NCBI GenBank assembly: GCA_002419505.1
Contig: DIGF01000016.1
Coordinates: 1-64,000 of the forward strand
Length of the DNA stretch: 64,000 nucleotides
Source: Caryophanales bacterium UBA5729
GTDB lineage: Bacteria; Bacillota_I; Bacilli_A; Izemoplasmatales; Hujiaoplasmataceae
Direction of reading: 5' to 3'
A model generated the notes under the pieces. The model saw only the letters and a list, made by a program, of their open reading frames with translations. It searched no databases and was not told the origin of the DNA. How positions within the stretch are numbered: the stretch's first letter is position 1; each line of letters opens with the position of its first letter. This document shows, one piece after another, positions 8,546 through 16,002 of this stretch. A program made the position numbers and the translations under genes.

Positions 8546-8572
8546 AAGACAAGATTATTTGTTGTCTTTTTT
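8546..8572 (+). terminator. terminator of the tail operon
   Basis: GACAA at 8548-8552 pairs with TTGTC at 8562-8566 (extended by one A-T pair) and is followed by six T bases. A similar hairpin follows the decayed copy near 11.5 kb. Confidence 0.6.
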
Positions 8573-8834
8573 ATCGTATTATTAAGAAATGTCTGATTTG
8601 ATACTTTATCTACCCCAAAAATAACCTACTTGTTGGCTTTAAAAAGATGCTATCAGGTTTTTAAATAATCCGTGTTTTATGAATCTCATAAGAACAACTA
8701 CCCTAATAACTACCTTAGTTGACTACCCTATTCCTCATGTTGTTAAACTAAAAGTATCTTGATCCTTTACATCATAAAATTATTATGATAGAATTAATAT
8801 ATAAAATATATTGCATTATTGATGGAGGAAGAAA
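8573..8834 (+). promoter_or_regulatory. intergenic region with AbiEi promoter palindrome
   Basis: No gene is seen. Three spaced ACTACC motifs occur around 8698-8732 and could be protein-binding iterons. A perfect palindrome (ATCATAA, five-base spacer, TTATGAT) spans 8771-8789. It overlaps a TATGAT -10-like box at 8784-8789, with TTGATC at 8759-8764 as a weak -35 at 19-base spacing. AbiEi-type antitoxins repress their own promoters through inverted repeats, so this is a reasonable operator for the next gene. Confidence 0.45.
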
Positions 8835-9464
8835 ATGAATATCAATCAGATATCTAGTATATATGCTGAGCGCATGCCAATACTTAAAGAAGATCTCAAA
8901 AACATATTAAACATAGAAAATGAACATTCACTTAACCAAGCTTTATCTTACTTGGTTTCTTTTGGCATCATTAAACGATATGAAAATGGTATTTATTATA
9001 TTCCTAGTGCAAACAATAAATTCTCCCATCTTGCGCCATCTATTCATGATATTGTTGAAGCAAAATACTTAGAAAATGGTCAAGGTATTAGAACAGGTGC
9101 GTATTTATTGTATAAATATAAGTTTACATCACAAGTGTCAACTTTCTATGAAGTACTTGCAAATAACGTCTCTGTACATACTAGATCAAAACAATTATAT
9201 AACGGCCAAGTTTTCATTTCCTATCCACCATTTGAGATAAATCAAGCAAATAAACATTACCTTGAGTTTCTTGAAATTGTCAAACATATTAAGTACAGTG
9301 ATTTTGGGATGAATAAGAATCTATCCATGTTGAACGACTTAATCAAAAGTCTCAATTTAAATAAAGAAAAACTGATTCAATATAGCTATCATTATAATGG
9401 TAGAAGGTACAGCAACTATAGAAAGTTCGTGAAGGAGATCTTGAATCATGAAATTGCATCTTGA
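8835..9464 (+). CDS. AbiEi-like antitoxin / DUF6088-type regulator
   Basis: A 209-residue protein resembling the AbiEi antitoxins of type IV AbiE abortive-infection modules. The first 60 residues look like a winged helix (LKEDLKNILNIENEHSLNQA, then IIKRYENGIYYIP), with a larger C-terminal domain that includes a TGAYLLYKYKF stretch typical of these proteins. In intact modules AbiEi represses the promoter and neutralises the nucleotidyltransferase toxin AbiEii encoded just downstream. Here the downstream gene is only a 32-codon remnant, so the antitoxin is solitary. A GGAGGAAG motif precedes the ATG and a palindrome overlaps the promoter. Confidence 0.65.
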   Translation: MNINQISSIYAERMPILKEDLKNILNIENEHSLNQALSYLVSFGIIKRYENGIYYIPSANNKFSHLAPSIHDIVEAKYLENGQGIRTGAYLLYKYKFTSQVSTFYEVLANNVSVHTRSKQLYNGQVFISYPPFEINQANKHYLEFLEIVKHIKYSDFGMNKNLSMLNDLIKSLNLNKEKLIQYSYHYNGRRYSNYRKFVKEILNHEIAS

Positions 9465-9546
9465 TGAAAAATTATTTAAAAACTATATGGCTTTGAGCGG
9501 TAATGTTTCAAATTGGGATAGATTCAATTTATTAATTTTGTGCTAG
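9448..9546 (+). pseudogene. truncated AbiEii-like toxin start
   Basis: An ATG at 9448 lies inside the end of the AbiEi-like gene, with an AAGGAG motif at the correct distance, in the overlapping arrangement usual for AbiE operons. The frame encodes MKLHLDEKLFKNYMALSGNV and ends after 32 codons. The first residues resemble the N-termini of AbiEii-type nucleotidyltransferases, but the catalytic core is absent. A promoter for the next transcription unit starts five bases after the stop. The remnant suggests that the toxin was lost by deletion or replacement while the antitoxin was retained. Confidence 0.45.
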
Positions 9547-9550
9547 AATC

Positions 9551-9579
9551 TTGACATCTAAGCACATTAATGATATTAT
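9551..9579 (+). promoter_or_regulatory. strong sigma-70-type promoter for a small RNA
   Basis: TTGACA at 9551-9556, a 17-base spacer and TATTAT at 9574-9579 give a near-consensus promoter. Initiation is expected near 9586, so transcription runs through the structured segment that ends at the terminator at 9638-9665. Confidence 0.75.
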
Positions 9580-9585
9580 TTGTGT

Positions 9586-9665
9586 ACGAGGCACAGTAAT
9601 GTGTTTGGGCTGGTCTTTTAGACCCTGGTCCACCGTAGACGGGGAATTTCCCCGTCATTTTTTTA
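9586..9665 (+). ncRNA. DUF3800-associated small structured RNA
   Basis: A segment of about 80 bases lies between a near-consensus promoter and a strong terminator (GACGGGGA and TCCCCGTC pairing around ATT at 9638-9656, followed by seven T bases at 9658-9664). It is much more GC-rich than its surroundings. It contains a GGTCT/AGACC hairpin with a three-base loop and a possible short helix in GCACAGTAATGTGT. It lies directly before a DUF3800 gene whose ribosome binding site begins just after the T tract. Conserved RNA motifs upstream of DUF3800 genes have been described, and this looks like a member or relative. Its role is unknown; it could be a regulator, a cofactor or a substrate of the protein. 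Confidence 0.65.
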
Positions 9666-9674
9666 GGGGGAAAT

Positions 9675-10349
9675 ATGAAATTCTTAAGTATATTCATCGA
9701 TGAATCAGGTGATTTCGATCTCAAAAGCGTACATTCACCATTCTACTTATTTATGCTTGTTTTTCATAACCAATCCAATGGTATTAGTGAGCAAATTGAA
9801 CATCTAGATCGCGTGCTCGATAGAGATCATAAGGGCTTTTCATATATTCATGCAGGACCACTTATACGTAGAGAAAATCAGTATAAACATTTAACCATCG
9901 ATGATAGAAGACACATGTTTATTCAAATGTATGAGTTTACTAGAAGATGCCAAATAAATTATAGAACTTTTTCATATCAGAAAAAGAATTTCAAGGATAA
10001 ACTTGATTTAGAAGCGAAAATGGCAAAAGATTTAAGAATCTTTATCGAAGAAAAATTAGAATTTTTTAATGAGTTTAATGAAATAGTACTATACTATGAT
10101 AATGGTCAAAATGAAATCACTAGAGTGTTGAACACGATATTTAATTACTCTCTAAACAATGTAACGTTTAAAAAGGTTTATCCAATAGATTATAAGTTAT
10201 TCCAAGCATCTGATTTAATATGCACAATGGAACTTTTGGAGTTGAAAATGGAAGTTTCTAAACTATCGAAATCAGAGACACAATTTTTCTTTAAGCCAAA
10301 AGAACCTCAGAGACCATATCTAAGAACGATTCGCAAATTCAGATTTTAG
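9675..10349 (+). CDS. DUF3800 domain protein
   Basis: A 224-residue protein with the family signature near the N-terminus (FIDESGDF, acidic residues D9, E10 and D13). Further acidic or polar motifs follow (YYDNGQNEITRVLN and YKLFQASDLICTMELLE), as expected for the RNase H-like fold predicted for DUF3800. The length is typical. AGGGGG lies before the ATG, after the terminator of a small RNA. DUF3800 genes are frequent in mobile elements and near defence genes, and some are preceded by conserved RNAs. A nuclease acting on RNA or DNA is plausible but unproven. It lies between two AbiEi-like genes, and a bidirectional terminator follows. Confidence 0.8.
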   Translation: MKFLSIFIDESGDFDLKSVHSPFYLFMLVFHNQSNGISEQIEHLDRVLDRDHKGFSYIHAGPLIRRENQYKHLTIDDRRHMFIQMYEFTRRCQINYRTFSYQKKNFKDKLDLEAKMAKDLRIFIEEKLEFFNEFNEIVLYYDNGQNEITRVLNTIFNYSLNNVTFKKVYPIDYKLFQASDLICTMELLELKMEVSKLSKSETQFFFKPKEPQRPYLRTIRKFRF

Positions 10350-10379
10350 TATTTCAATTTAAAATGACTTATGGACAGA

Positions 10380-10414
10380 ACGCGAAACGAGTATAATCTA
10401 GTTTTCGCGTTTTT
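10380..10414. terminator. bidirectional terminator between convergent genes
   Basis: The arms ACGCGAAAC at 10380-10388 and GTTTTCGCGT at 10401-10410 pair with one bulge and are followed by T bases on the plus strand. The structure lies between the DUF3800 stop and the stop of the minus-strand AbiEi-like gene. Confidence 0.6.
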
Positions 10415-11093
10415 ACTTCCATACAGGAATTTTGTATGAAGATCTATTTGATAATAATGTTGATAATGTATGCTCTACACCAAAGTAATCTAAGACTTGA
10501 GACAGAAATGCAATGTCTTTCTTTTGATACCCTATTAATTTATGAAGTAATAAAAAGACATCTTGATTAAATTGTTTGCAAAAAAATTGAGCAACCATCA
10601 AAAATTGATCCTTATTGATGTGAATGATTTTATCATAGTTACATAAAACATCCATGAATTGAATGTGCAAGGTTGTCAAACCATCAAAATGAACATCAAG
10701 TCGGTGAAATGTAGCGATGCCATATGTTTTTTTATGTTCTGTAAGATTACTCGTGTAATAACGGTATGTTTTTGGTTTTTGATAGGTGAGTTTGAGTTGA
10801 TAATATAAAACTTCACCGATTTCACAACCATATTCATTTGATGGAATCACAAGGGATTTAATCGCAAGTGGTGAAAGAGGAATAATACCATTTTTACCTA
10901 CTTTTGGTAAATAGAAAACTCCTTTAGAAAAACTTTTTAAGAAGTTAGATTCTATGAAGCGACTGATCATTTTAAAATAGTTAACTTCTGAAACGATATC
11001 CTTATAATATCTTTCATATAAAGTTCTTGAATCATAGAGAGTGTTTGGGATTAATAAAGATAGTGATGTTTGTAATATTTTATGTGTGTTCAT
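10413..11093 (-). CDS. second AbiEi-like antitoxin, solitary
   Basis: A 226-residue protein on the opposite strand to its neighbours. The first 60 residues form a winged-helix-like segment (SRFIESNFLKSFSKGVFYLP), and the following region (EIGEVLYYQLKLTYQKPKTY with a YYTSN turn) resembles AbiEi or DUF6088 proteins. It shares the overall plan of the AbiEi-like gene at 8835 but is clearly diverged. A GAAAGGA motif lies ten bases before the ATG. No toxin gene is adjacent: its downstream side meets the terminator, and its upstream side has no gene for about 900 bases. A stand-alone regulator or an anti-abortive-infection factor are possible roles. Confidence 0.55.
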   Translation of the reverse strand: MNTHKILQTSLSLLIPNTLYDSRTLYERYYKDIVSEVNYFKMISRFIESNFLKSFSKGVFYLPKVGKNGIIPLSPLAIKSLVIPSNEYGCEIGEVLYYQLKLTYQKPKTYRYYTSNLTEHKKTYGIATFHRLDVHFDGLTTLHIQFMDVLCNYDKIIHINKDQFLMVAQFFCKQFNQDVFLLLHKLIGYQKKDIAFLSQVLDYFGVEHTLSTLLSNRSSYKIPVWK

Positions 11094-11924
11094 TGATTTG
11101 ATTCCTTTCGTTCACTTTATTCTATCAGAAGTATAGATATATTCAAATCCTCTGTAGATGGAATATTGTGAATTGGCATAGAAAATGCTGTGTGACCAAA
11201 AACGTAAATATGTTGCAGTCTTGACAAAAGTTTTGCCTTTATGAAACAAAGAAATCCTTACTGTTGAACATAGTAAATGAGATTTTAAGGATACACTTCC
11301 TGTGTCATCCTTATGAAATGGGTGTATTTTCTTATGCATCTCTTACATGGACTTGTGCTCATTATAAAGACGCAAAATGACATAATTGACTTGACTTTTT
11401 CCCCAAGATGTGCCAAAACACGCTGACCCTCAAGGTGTGACTGTCTGTCTTATGTATGTTGGTATGAAGCGTGTGTCACCCTAGACATGAAAAATTAAGA
11501 TTTTCATAAGAGACAAGATGAATTCTTGTCTTTTTTAACGCTTTTTGGTGGAATGTCCAATTCAATACTTATTATACCCCAAAGAATAGTTACTTCATGG
11601 CTTAATAGAGATAACAACAGGAAACTAAAAATATAGGTTTTTCTAGAAACATGATAATTTAGATTGCTTAACTTCATTGAGTAGTTTATGCATGAAACTC
11701 GATGAAATAGGTGAAAATAGACTATTTTATCAAGCTCAAACGTTTTTTTCGTTTGAATGTCAATGTTTAAATTTTTACATGGTAAGAAACAAGCTTACTT
11801 TAAAAGAGACGAAATATAGTAACTAAGCATGATAACTAACTCTCATTTGGATTATGCTTTTTTGAATATGATGCTCTGACGTTTTGTACATTTCAAAATA
11901 ATATGTAAAAATATTCACTCTTTG
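11094..11924. other. gene-poor region with decayed repeats
   Basis: No convincing gene is present; a minus-strand frame at 11112-11339 lacks a ribosome binding site and a family match. Around 11289-11320 there is, on the minus strand, a TTTCATAAGGATGACACA segment that recurs near 46.57 kb, and 11428-11630 is a decayed copy of the end of the tail operon. The rest is AT-rich and shows nothing recognisable. Confidence 0.5.
11428..11630 (+). repeat. decayed second copy of the tail operon 3' end (cf. 8468-8665)
   Basis: Aligning by eye, GACTGTCTGTCTTATGTATG with TTGGTATGAA here matches the last codons of the gene at 8176-8508. The following terminator-like hairpin (GACAAGATGAATTCTTGTC then T bases) and the TACCCCAAA and GGCTT segments occur in the same order in both places. 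Substitutions are frequent, so the duplication is old. The two copies face the same way and enclose the AbiEi, DUF3800 and AbiEi genes. Confidence 0.65.
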
Positions 11925-11968
11925 TTGCCTAAATACAAATTCAAGTGTATAATAGTATCATATGATAC
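11925..11968 (+). promoter_or_regulatory. promoter and operator palindrome of the toxin-antitoxin-chaperone operon
   Basis: TTGCCT at 11925-11930 and TATAAT at 11948-11953 are separated by 17 bases. A perfect 14-base palindrome, GTATCATATGATAC, lies at 11955-11968, just after the -10 box and over the likely transcription start. MqsA-type antitoxins bind palindromes in their own promoters, so this is a likely autoregulatory operator. Confidence 0.7.
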
Positions 11969-11985
11969 CAAAAAGGAGGTATAAT

Positions 11986-12312
11986 ATGGCTGATCATTCT
12001 GAGATAAAACTATTTTTGCATAGTGTTAAGTATGCAGATTTTATTGACTTTGTTCCAACAGAAAAAAATCGCCAGACTAGATTCCTTATTGGTATGACAA
12101 CATATGATCAAGAAGATATGGTTAGAAACCTATCTATAGATGATTATTATAGTGGTCCAGAAAAAGATAGAGATCCATCAAGACTCGGTATGTTGTGGAT
12201 GTTTAAGCACACTTATCGAGGTCACGAGTTATATATCAAATTAAAAGAAGTTCAAATTGTAGAAGGCAATAGTATTGTGAAGTGTTTAAGTTGTCATATA
12301 GACTATATTTAG
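11986..12312 (+). CDS. MqsR-like mRNA interferase toxin
   Basis: A 108-residue protein resembling MqsR, a RelE-fold ribonuclease that cleaves mRNA. Aligning by eye, the segments VRNLSIDDYYSGPEKDRD and GHELYIKLKEVQIV correspond to E. coli MqsR regions around its SESDFYKS and QVYLKITV sequences. The start chosen is the ATG at 11986, eight bases after AAGGAGGT; an in-frame ATG at 11962 lies inside the promoter palindrome. It is the first gene of an operon with an MqsA-like antitoxin and a SecB-like chaperone. The toxin-first gene order is that of mqsRA. Activity is inferred from family and context. Confidence 0.65.
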   Translation: MADHSEIKLFLHSVKYADFIDFVPTEKNRQTRFLIGMTTYDQEDMVRNLSIDDYYSGPEKDRDPSRLGMLWMFKHTYRGHELYIKLKEVQIVEGNSIVKCLSCHIDYI

Positions 12313-12337
12313 ATTTCACTTATTAGGAGGGTTTAAA

Positions 12338-12892
12338 ATGAAAAAATACTGTGGAAGTTGTGAAGCAAGCCATGAAGTAGTAGTGTCGAATGATGTAAGA
12401 GAGTATAAGATTAAAGAGACAAATGTAAGTGCTAGAATTACTATTCTAAAATGTGCGTACTGTGGAAATGAAATTTATGACAAAGCAAATGAAATCGAAA
12501 ACGATATTATTCTCTTTGATGAATATAAGAAGAAGAATAATTTACTCACATCAAGAGAGATTATCGAAATCAGACAGAAGTATGGATTATCACAAGCTAC
12601 ATTTTCGAAAATACTCGGATTCGGGTTAAAAACAATTACAAGATATGAAAATGGTTCTATTCAAGATAGCACCCACGATAGTTTTTTAAGATTGTTAAGG
12701 GAAGAAAACAATTTTATTTTACTTTGGACAATCAAAAAACATACACTAACAGAAAGTGAAATTTCAAAGATTCAAAGTAAATTCTTCAAACAGGATGTCC
12801 CTTCAATTGATTATGAGTTTAAAGAACCTTGTTATAATAAACCATATGTTACTATAACAACAAATGGAGGTTACGGATATGACGGGCATTAG
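12338..12892 (+). CDS. MqsA-like antitoxin with zinc finger and HTH
   Basis: A 184-residue protein with two CxxC pairs (C5/C8 and C39/C42) forming the N-terminal zinc-binding domain of YgiT/MqsA-type antitoxins. An XRE-type helix-turn-helix follows at about residues 75-115 (IRQKYGLSQATFSKILGFGL then KTITRYENG). The C-terminal 60 residues extend past the HTH, as in chaperone-addicted antitoxins that need a SecB-like partner to fold. An AGGAGGG motif lies nine bases before the ATG. It should neutralise the toxin encoded upstream and repress the promoter. The 3' end overlaps the chaperone gene. Confidence 0.75.
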   Translation: MKKYCGSCEASHEVVVSNDVREYKIKETNVSARITILKCAYCGNEIYDKANEIENDIILFDEYKKKNNLLTSREIIEIRQKYGLSQATFSKILGFGLKTITRYENGSIQDSTHDSFLRLLREENNFILLWTIKKHTLTESEISKIQSKFFKQDVPSIDYEFKEPCYNKPYVTITTNGGYGYDGH

Positions 12893-13292
12893 CGAAATGA
12901 AACTGTTGAGTTATCAGGTCCTTAAGACATCTTTTCAGCTTAACGAACAGTACCAATTCAAATCAGGTAAGATTAATATTCAACCTGAATTTAAGAGAGA
13001 TGTTGTGATAGTTGATGAAAAGAAATATAAGATAGTCTTAAGTGTGATTATTTCTAAGGATGTTATTAAAGAGCCAATCCCTTTTTATGCTGAAGTAACG
13101 ATTTCTGCAACTTTTGAGTTGAATAACTGGGAAGATGAGGTATCAAATAAAATCGCTGTCAATAGTTCTACAGCAATTTTGTTTCCATTTCTTAGAACTC
13201 TTTTATCGACAGTAACGATGAATGGAAATGTACCTCCATATACATTACCAATTATGAATATTTCTAAATTATTTATGGATAAAGAAGAATAG
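12879..13292 (+). CDS. SecB-like chaperone of a TAC system
   Basis: A 137-residue protein resembling SecB and the SecB-like chaperones that control toxin-antitoxin modules (for example Rv1957 in Mycobacterium tuberculosis). The C-terminal half carries the characteristic stretch with STAILFPFLRTLLSTVT followed by PPYTLPIMNISKLF. The ATG at 12879 is preceded by TGGAGG and overlaps the antitoxin gene by 14 bases, showing translational coupling. In TAC systems the chaperone binds a C-terminal tail of the antitoxin and protects it from degradation. General secretion in this group of organisms does not use SecB, so a TAC role is the better reading. Confidence 0.7.
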   Translation: MTGISEMKLLSYQVLKTSFQLNEQYQFKSGKINIQPEFKRDVVIVDEKKYKIVLSVIISKDVIKEPIPFYAEVTISATFELNNWEDEVSNKIAVNSSTAILFPFLRTLLSTVTMNGNVPPYTLPIMNISKLFMDKEE

Positions 13293-13314
13293 CATTTTTC
13301 ATGCTATTTTTTTT
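13289..13314 (+). terminator. terminator of the TAC operon
   Basis: ATAGCAT and ATGCTAT pair around TTTTC and are followed by nine T bases. The stem overlaps the stop codon of the chaperone gene. Confidence 0.75.
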
Positions 13315-13337
13315 ATATACAAAGAGAGGTAAAATAT

Positions 13338-13772
13338 ATGGCTGATGCAAGTAAAGAAAAAGACAGAATAATTAATGAAATTAACACAATTGGTTTAACA
13401 TTTCAAAAATTCATAAAGTCTCAGTACGCAGAAAACGAAGATTTCATTCATGCTGCTGATGAGAAAGATAACGAAAAAAACAATGAGTTATTATTAAAAG
13501 TATTCGAATTTTTTGGATTAAAATTTAAACAATTGACTAGAGATTACACAAAAAAGATAGAACCAACCAAAAGTCTAGATGACTTAAAAAATGAACTTCA
13601 AAACGAGCTTTTGGATATATCAAAGACTTTCAGTACTGAAATAACTAATTCTGTACAAAAATTACTTGACTCAACAATTCTAAGCATAGAGAAATCAAGT
13701 TTTTTAACGGAGATTGTAACTAATCCTAATATTAGTGGTAAACAAGCATCAAAGGAGATGAAACGTTTATGA
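13338..13772 (+). CDS. unknown helical cytoplasmic protein paired with a membrane protein
   Basis: A 144-residue protein without a recognisable family. It is nearly all helical and highly charged (many K, E, D, N and Q), with heptad-like stretches around residues 60-125, and has no signal peptide or membrane segment. An AGAGAGGT motif precedes the ATG. Its last four bases overlap the start of a gene for a three-segment membrane protein, so the two products are probably made together and may form a complex. The pair sits inside the defence island, after the TAC terminator. A membrane-linked defence or stress function is possible but unsupported by any motif. Confidence 0.5.
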   Translation: MADASKEKDRIINEINTIGLTFQKFIKSQYAENEDFIHAADEKDNEKNNELLLKVFEFFGLKFKQLTRDYTKKIEPTKSLDDLKNELQNELLDISKTFSTEITNSVQKLLDSTILSIEKSSFLTEIVTNPNISGKQASKEMKRL

Positions 13773-14143
13773 TCAATATAAAAAATGTTAGAAGATTAAA
13801 CATGTATTTTATACCATTATTTTTGGGGATGATTGTCTTTATGCAAATTGAGCTCTTTCCATCAGGTACAGGAAGTGACATAGAAAATCAGGCAATGGGG
13901 TTAAACCTTTTCACTGCAATTCTATTAAATCTAACCACTTTATTGATTGTTGCAACAGTTCCAAAAAAGAATAAGTTATTAAGATTAATAAACTGGATTT
14001 TCAAGAAAAAATGGGATGATAAGACCATTGAAAGCAAAGCAGACATGATTGACTCAGACATGTCTATCTTTGTCTATTATGTTTTTTCTGGATTAATGAT
14101 AGTTTTTTCAATTGTATCGATTATTTTGCTCTTCACTTTTTGA
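13769..14143 (+). CDS. unknown membrane protein with three transmembrane segments
   Basis: A 124-residue protein with hydrophobic segments at about residues 11-29, 44-64 and 98-123. A basic cytoplasmic loop rich in K and R follows the second segment, and an acidic stretch precedes the third. The ATG overlaps the TGA of the upstream helical-protein gene, which implies coupled translation. No family is recognised. Two-gene units with a soluble coiled coil and a small membrane protein occur among uncharacterised defence and toxin systems, but nothing here proves such a role. A 400-base AT-rich gap follows. Confidence 0.5.
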   Translation: MINIKNVRRLNMYFIPLFLGMIVFMQIELFPSGTGSDIENQAMGLNLFTAILLNLTTLLIVATVPKKNKLLRLINWIFKKKWDDKTIESKADMIDSDMSIFVYYVFSGLMIVFSIVSIILLFTF

Positions 14144-14575
14144 AAATTGCTAATAACAAATGTTCTAATGTAGTTAAACATGTTTTTGTTCAATTGCTTT
14201 TATTCATTTAATTATCATAATTCATCAAATTTTATTAGTATAAAAGTAGGCTCTTTTTTACTCAATATTATATGGTAAGAAAAATCAAGCAAACGACAAA
14301 TAAAATATATTTCTAAATTGATTATATGGATACAAATCTAGTTTAAAATATCTGTTCTAATTTTGTTCAAAACAATATAGCATGTCCAAAATTTCAAGTT
14401 ACACCATTATAGTTTAACTGATTAGTTAACAAGTTTAGTATACTAGTATTAAAAATTTGTATAGAAATTATAATATACTTTTTGATAGAATCGTAGTTCA
14501 ATTATGTTATAATATGACTAACTACACCAAGAGAGAGCAATTTATCTTTTGGTTTTTCTTTTTTTGGAGGGGAAT
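14144..14575 (+). promoter_or_regulatory. AT-rich spacer with an extended -10 promoter
   Basis: The first 350 bases hold no gene and no clear structure. TGTTATAAT at 14505-14513 is an extended -10 element that would drive the HEPN/PHP-ATPase operon. No good -35 is present at the usual distance (TTGATA at 14482 would be 20 bases away). Confidence 0.45.
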
Positions 14576-15949
14576 ATGCAACTGAGTGGAAATATATCAA
14601 TAGAAAAATTAAACGGTATTTTTACCTTCTTTTTTGATGGGGAAAAAATTTTTCTGACGAAAAAATCTTACATTTTAGAACCTGAGGAAGATATGCATTT
14701 AAGTTTTTTTGATAAGTACGAATTTGATTATCTGAATGGGAAAACTACATTAGGAGGAGATATATATTTCTATAATGTTAAGCTAGTGCAACGAGATTTT
14801 TTCGAGAACGAGTATTTTGGTTACTGTCAAAATGTTTTAATTCCGAAGACAATGAATTCGTTTTATAAAGAATTTGACTCAATAAGATTTAAAGGTGATG
14901 TTGTTAATAAATTCTATCCACCTATAACCGCTATTGACCACGATCCTTTTACAACAATTTATCGTTTGGATGAAGATGGAAGAAAAATTATCAAAATTAA
15001 AATGTTTGATGAATATACAATAAAGCGGACTATAGAACTTGAAGGTACAAGAATCGAGTTTGTTTTATCAATAGAAGTAAAAATATCCAATAAAGAAACA
15101 AATAACATTTTAGATTTAAATGCTTATATAGAATTGGTATTCGAGAATAAGAGACCAATAGTAGAAGTAAGTAGATGGTTCAAAATTATCCATTCGATTT
15201 TTCAATTTATATTTAATAGACAAGAGATTTCATTTGATGATATTACTGTGGTTAATACCGAAAAATCTGAACCAACTGTTTTTTCCTCATACATTCCCTT
15301 AAGTAATAAAGAGTCTATCGATTCTAAAATAAATTTAGGAGAATGTATTAGATATGATTACATAATTGATAACATAGATAAATTTTTAGTAATCATGGAT
15401 GAATTAAAAATCAATATGTATCATCTACCAGAATCCACAGAAGATCACAAATATTTGACACCGCACAAATACGTTTTTACAGCATCAAGTTTTGAATATG
15501 AGTATAACCTGTCGCGTATAAGTAATTTTGATACAAACATTTGCGAGATAAAAAAAAGACTTATTGATGTTCTAGTGTCTATAGATGAAGAGAATAAGGG
15601 GGTAAATGCTGAAATAAGAAAATTATCGAAATCATTTACAAATTTAGTTGAGAACTATGATAAGTCGTTAGAGATTAAAATATCAAAGAGTTTAGACATA
15701 AACGATAAAGTGCTCGCTCGAATAAAGGAAAAAGTGAAAAGAAACTATTTTCACGAAATGAGCAATACCGACATAGGAATCAATTTCGCTAGAGCAAGAA
15801 ACAAAAATGCTCATGGAAGCATTCTAAACTATGAGAAGAATGAAATAGCAGCATTTCTTATTGTGAGAGCTCTGGTATATATGATGATTCTCAAAAGATG
15901 CTATTTATCAGATGCTACAATAGTACATATTCTAGATATTCACTTTTAG
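14576..15949 (+). CDS. ApeA-like protein with a HEPN RNase domain
   Basis: A 457-residue protein. The first 300 residues look like a strand-rich sensor domain of the kind found in ApeA and related abortive-infection proteins. The C-terminal 150 residues are helical and carry the HEPN catalytic motif R-x4-H (RNKNAH, R408 and H413), used by many anti-phage RNases. The start is the ATG at 14576, which has GGAGGGG six bases upstream; a TTG at 14549 would precede that site. It is followed after 53 bases by a PHP-ATPase gene. The likely role is RNA cleavage triggered by phage infection; the trigger and the target are unknown. Confidence 0.65.
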   Translation: MQLSGNISIEKLNGIFTFFFDGEKIFLTKKSYILEPEEDMHLSFFDKYEFDYLNGKTTLGGDIYFYNVKLVQRDFFENEYFGYCQNVLIPKTMNSFYKEFDSIRFKGDVVNKFYPPITAIDHDPFTTIYRLDEDGRKIIKIKMFDEYTIKRTIELEGTRIEFVLSIEVKISNKETNNILDLNAYIELVFENKRPIVEVSRWFKIIHSIFQFIFNRQEISFDDITVVNTEKSEPTVFSSYIPLSNKESIDSKINLGECIRYDYIIDNIDKFLVIMDELKINMYHLPESTEDHKYLTPHKYVFTASSFEYEYNLSRISNFDTNICEIKKRLIDVLVSIDEENKGVNAEIRKLSKSFTNLVENYDKSLEIKISKSLDINDKVLARIKEKVKRNYFHEMSNTDIGINFARARNKNAHGSILNYEKNEIAAFLIVRALVYMMILKRCYLSDATIVHILDIHF

Positions 15950-16002
15950 TCGATTTTTTAAGAATTTCCGAAATGATGTATAAAAAACGAAAGGAGCAAA
16001 AA

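Noticed and set aside
8698..8732. Type III toxin-antitoxin RNA repeats (ACTACC words)
   Set aside because: Only three short irregular copies are present, no ToxN-like gene follows, and the spacing differs between copies.
11112..11339. Minus-strand frame of 75 codons
   Set aside because: It has no ribosome binding site and no family match, and it lies over decayed repeats; it is probably not a gene.
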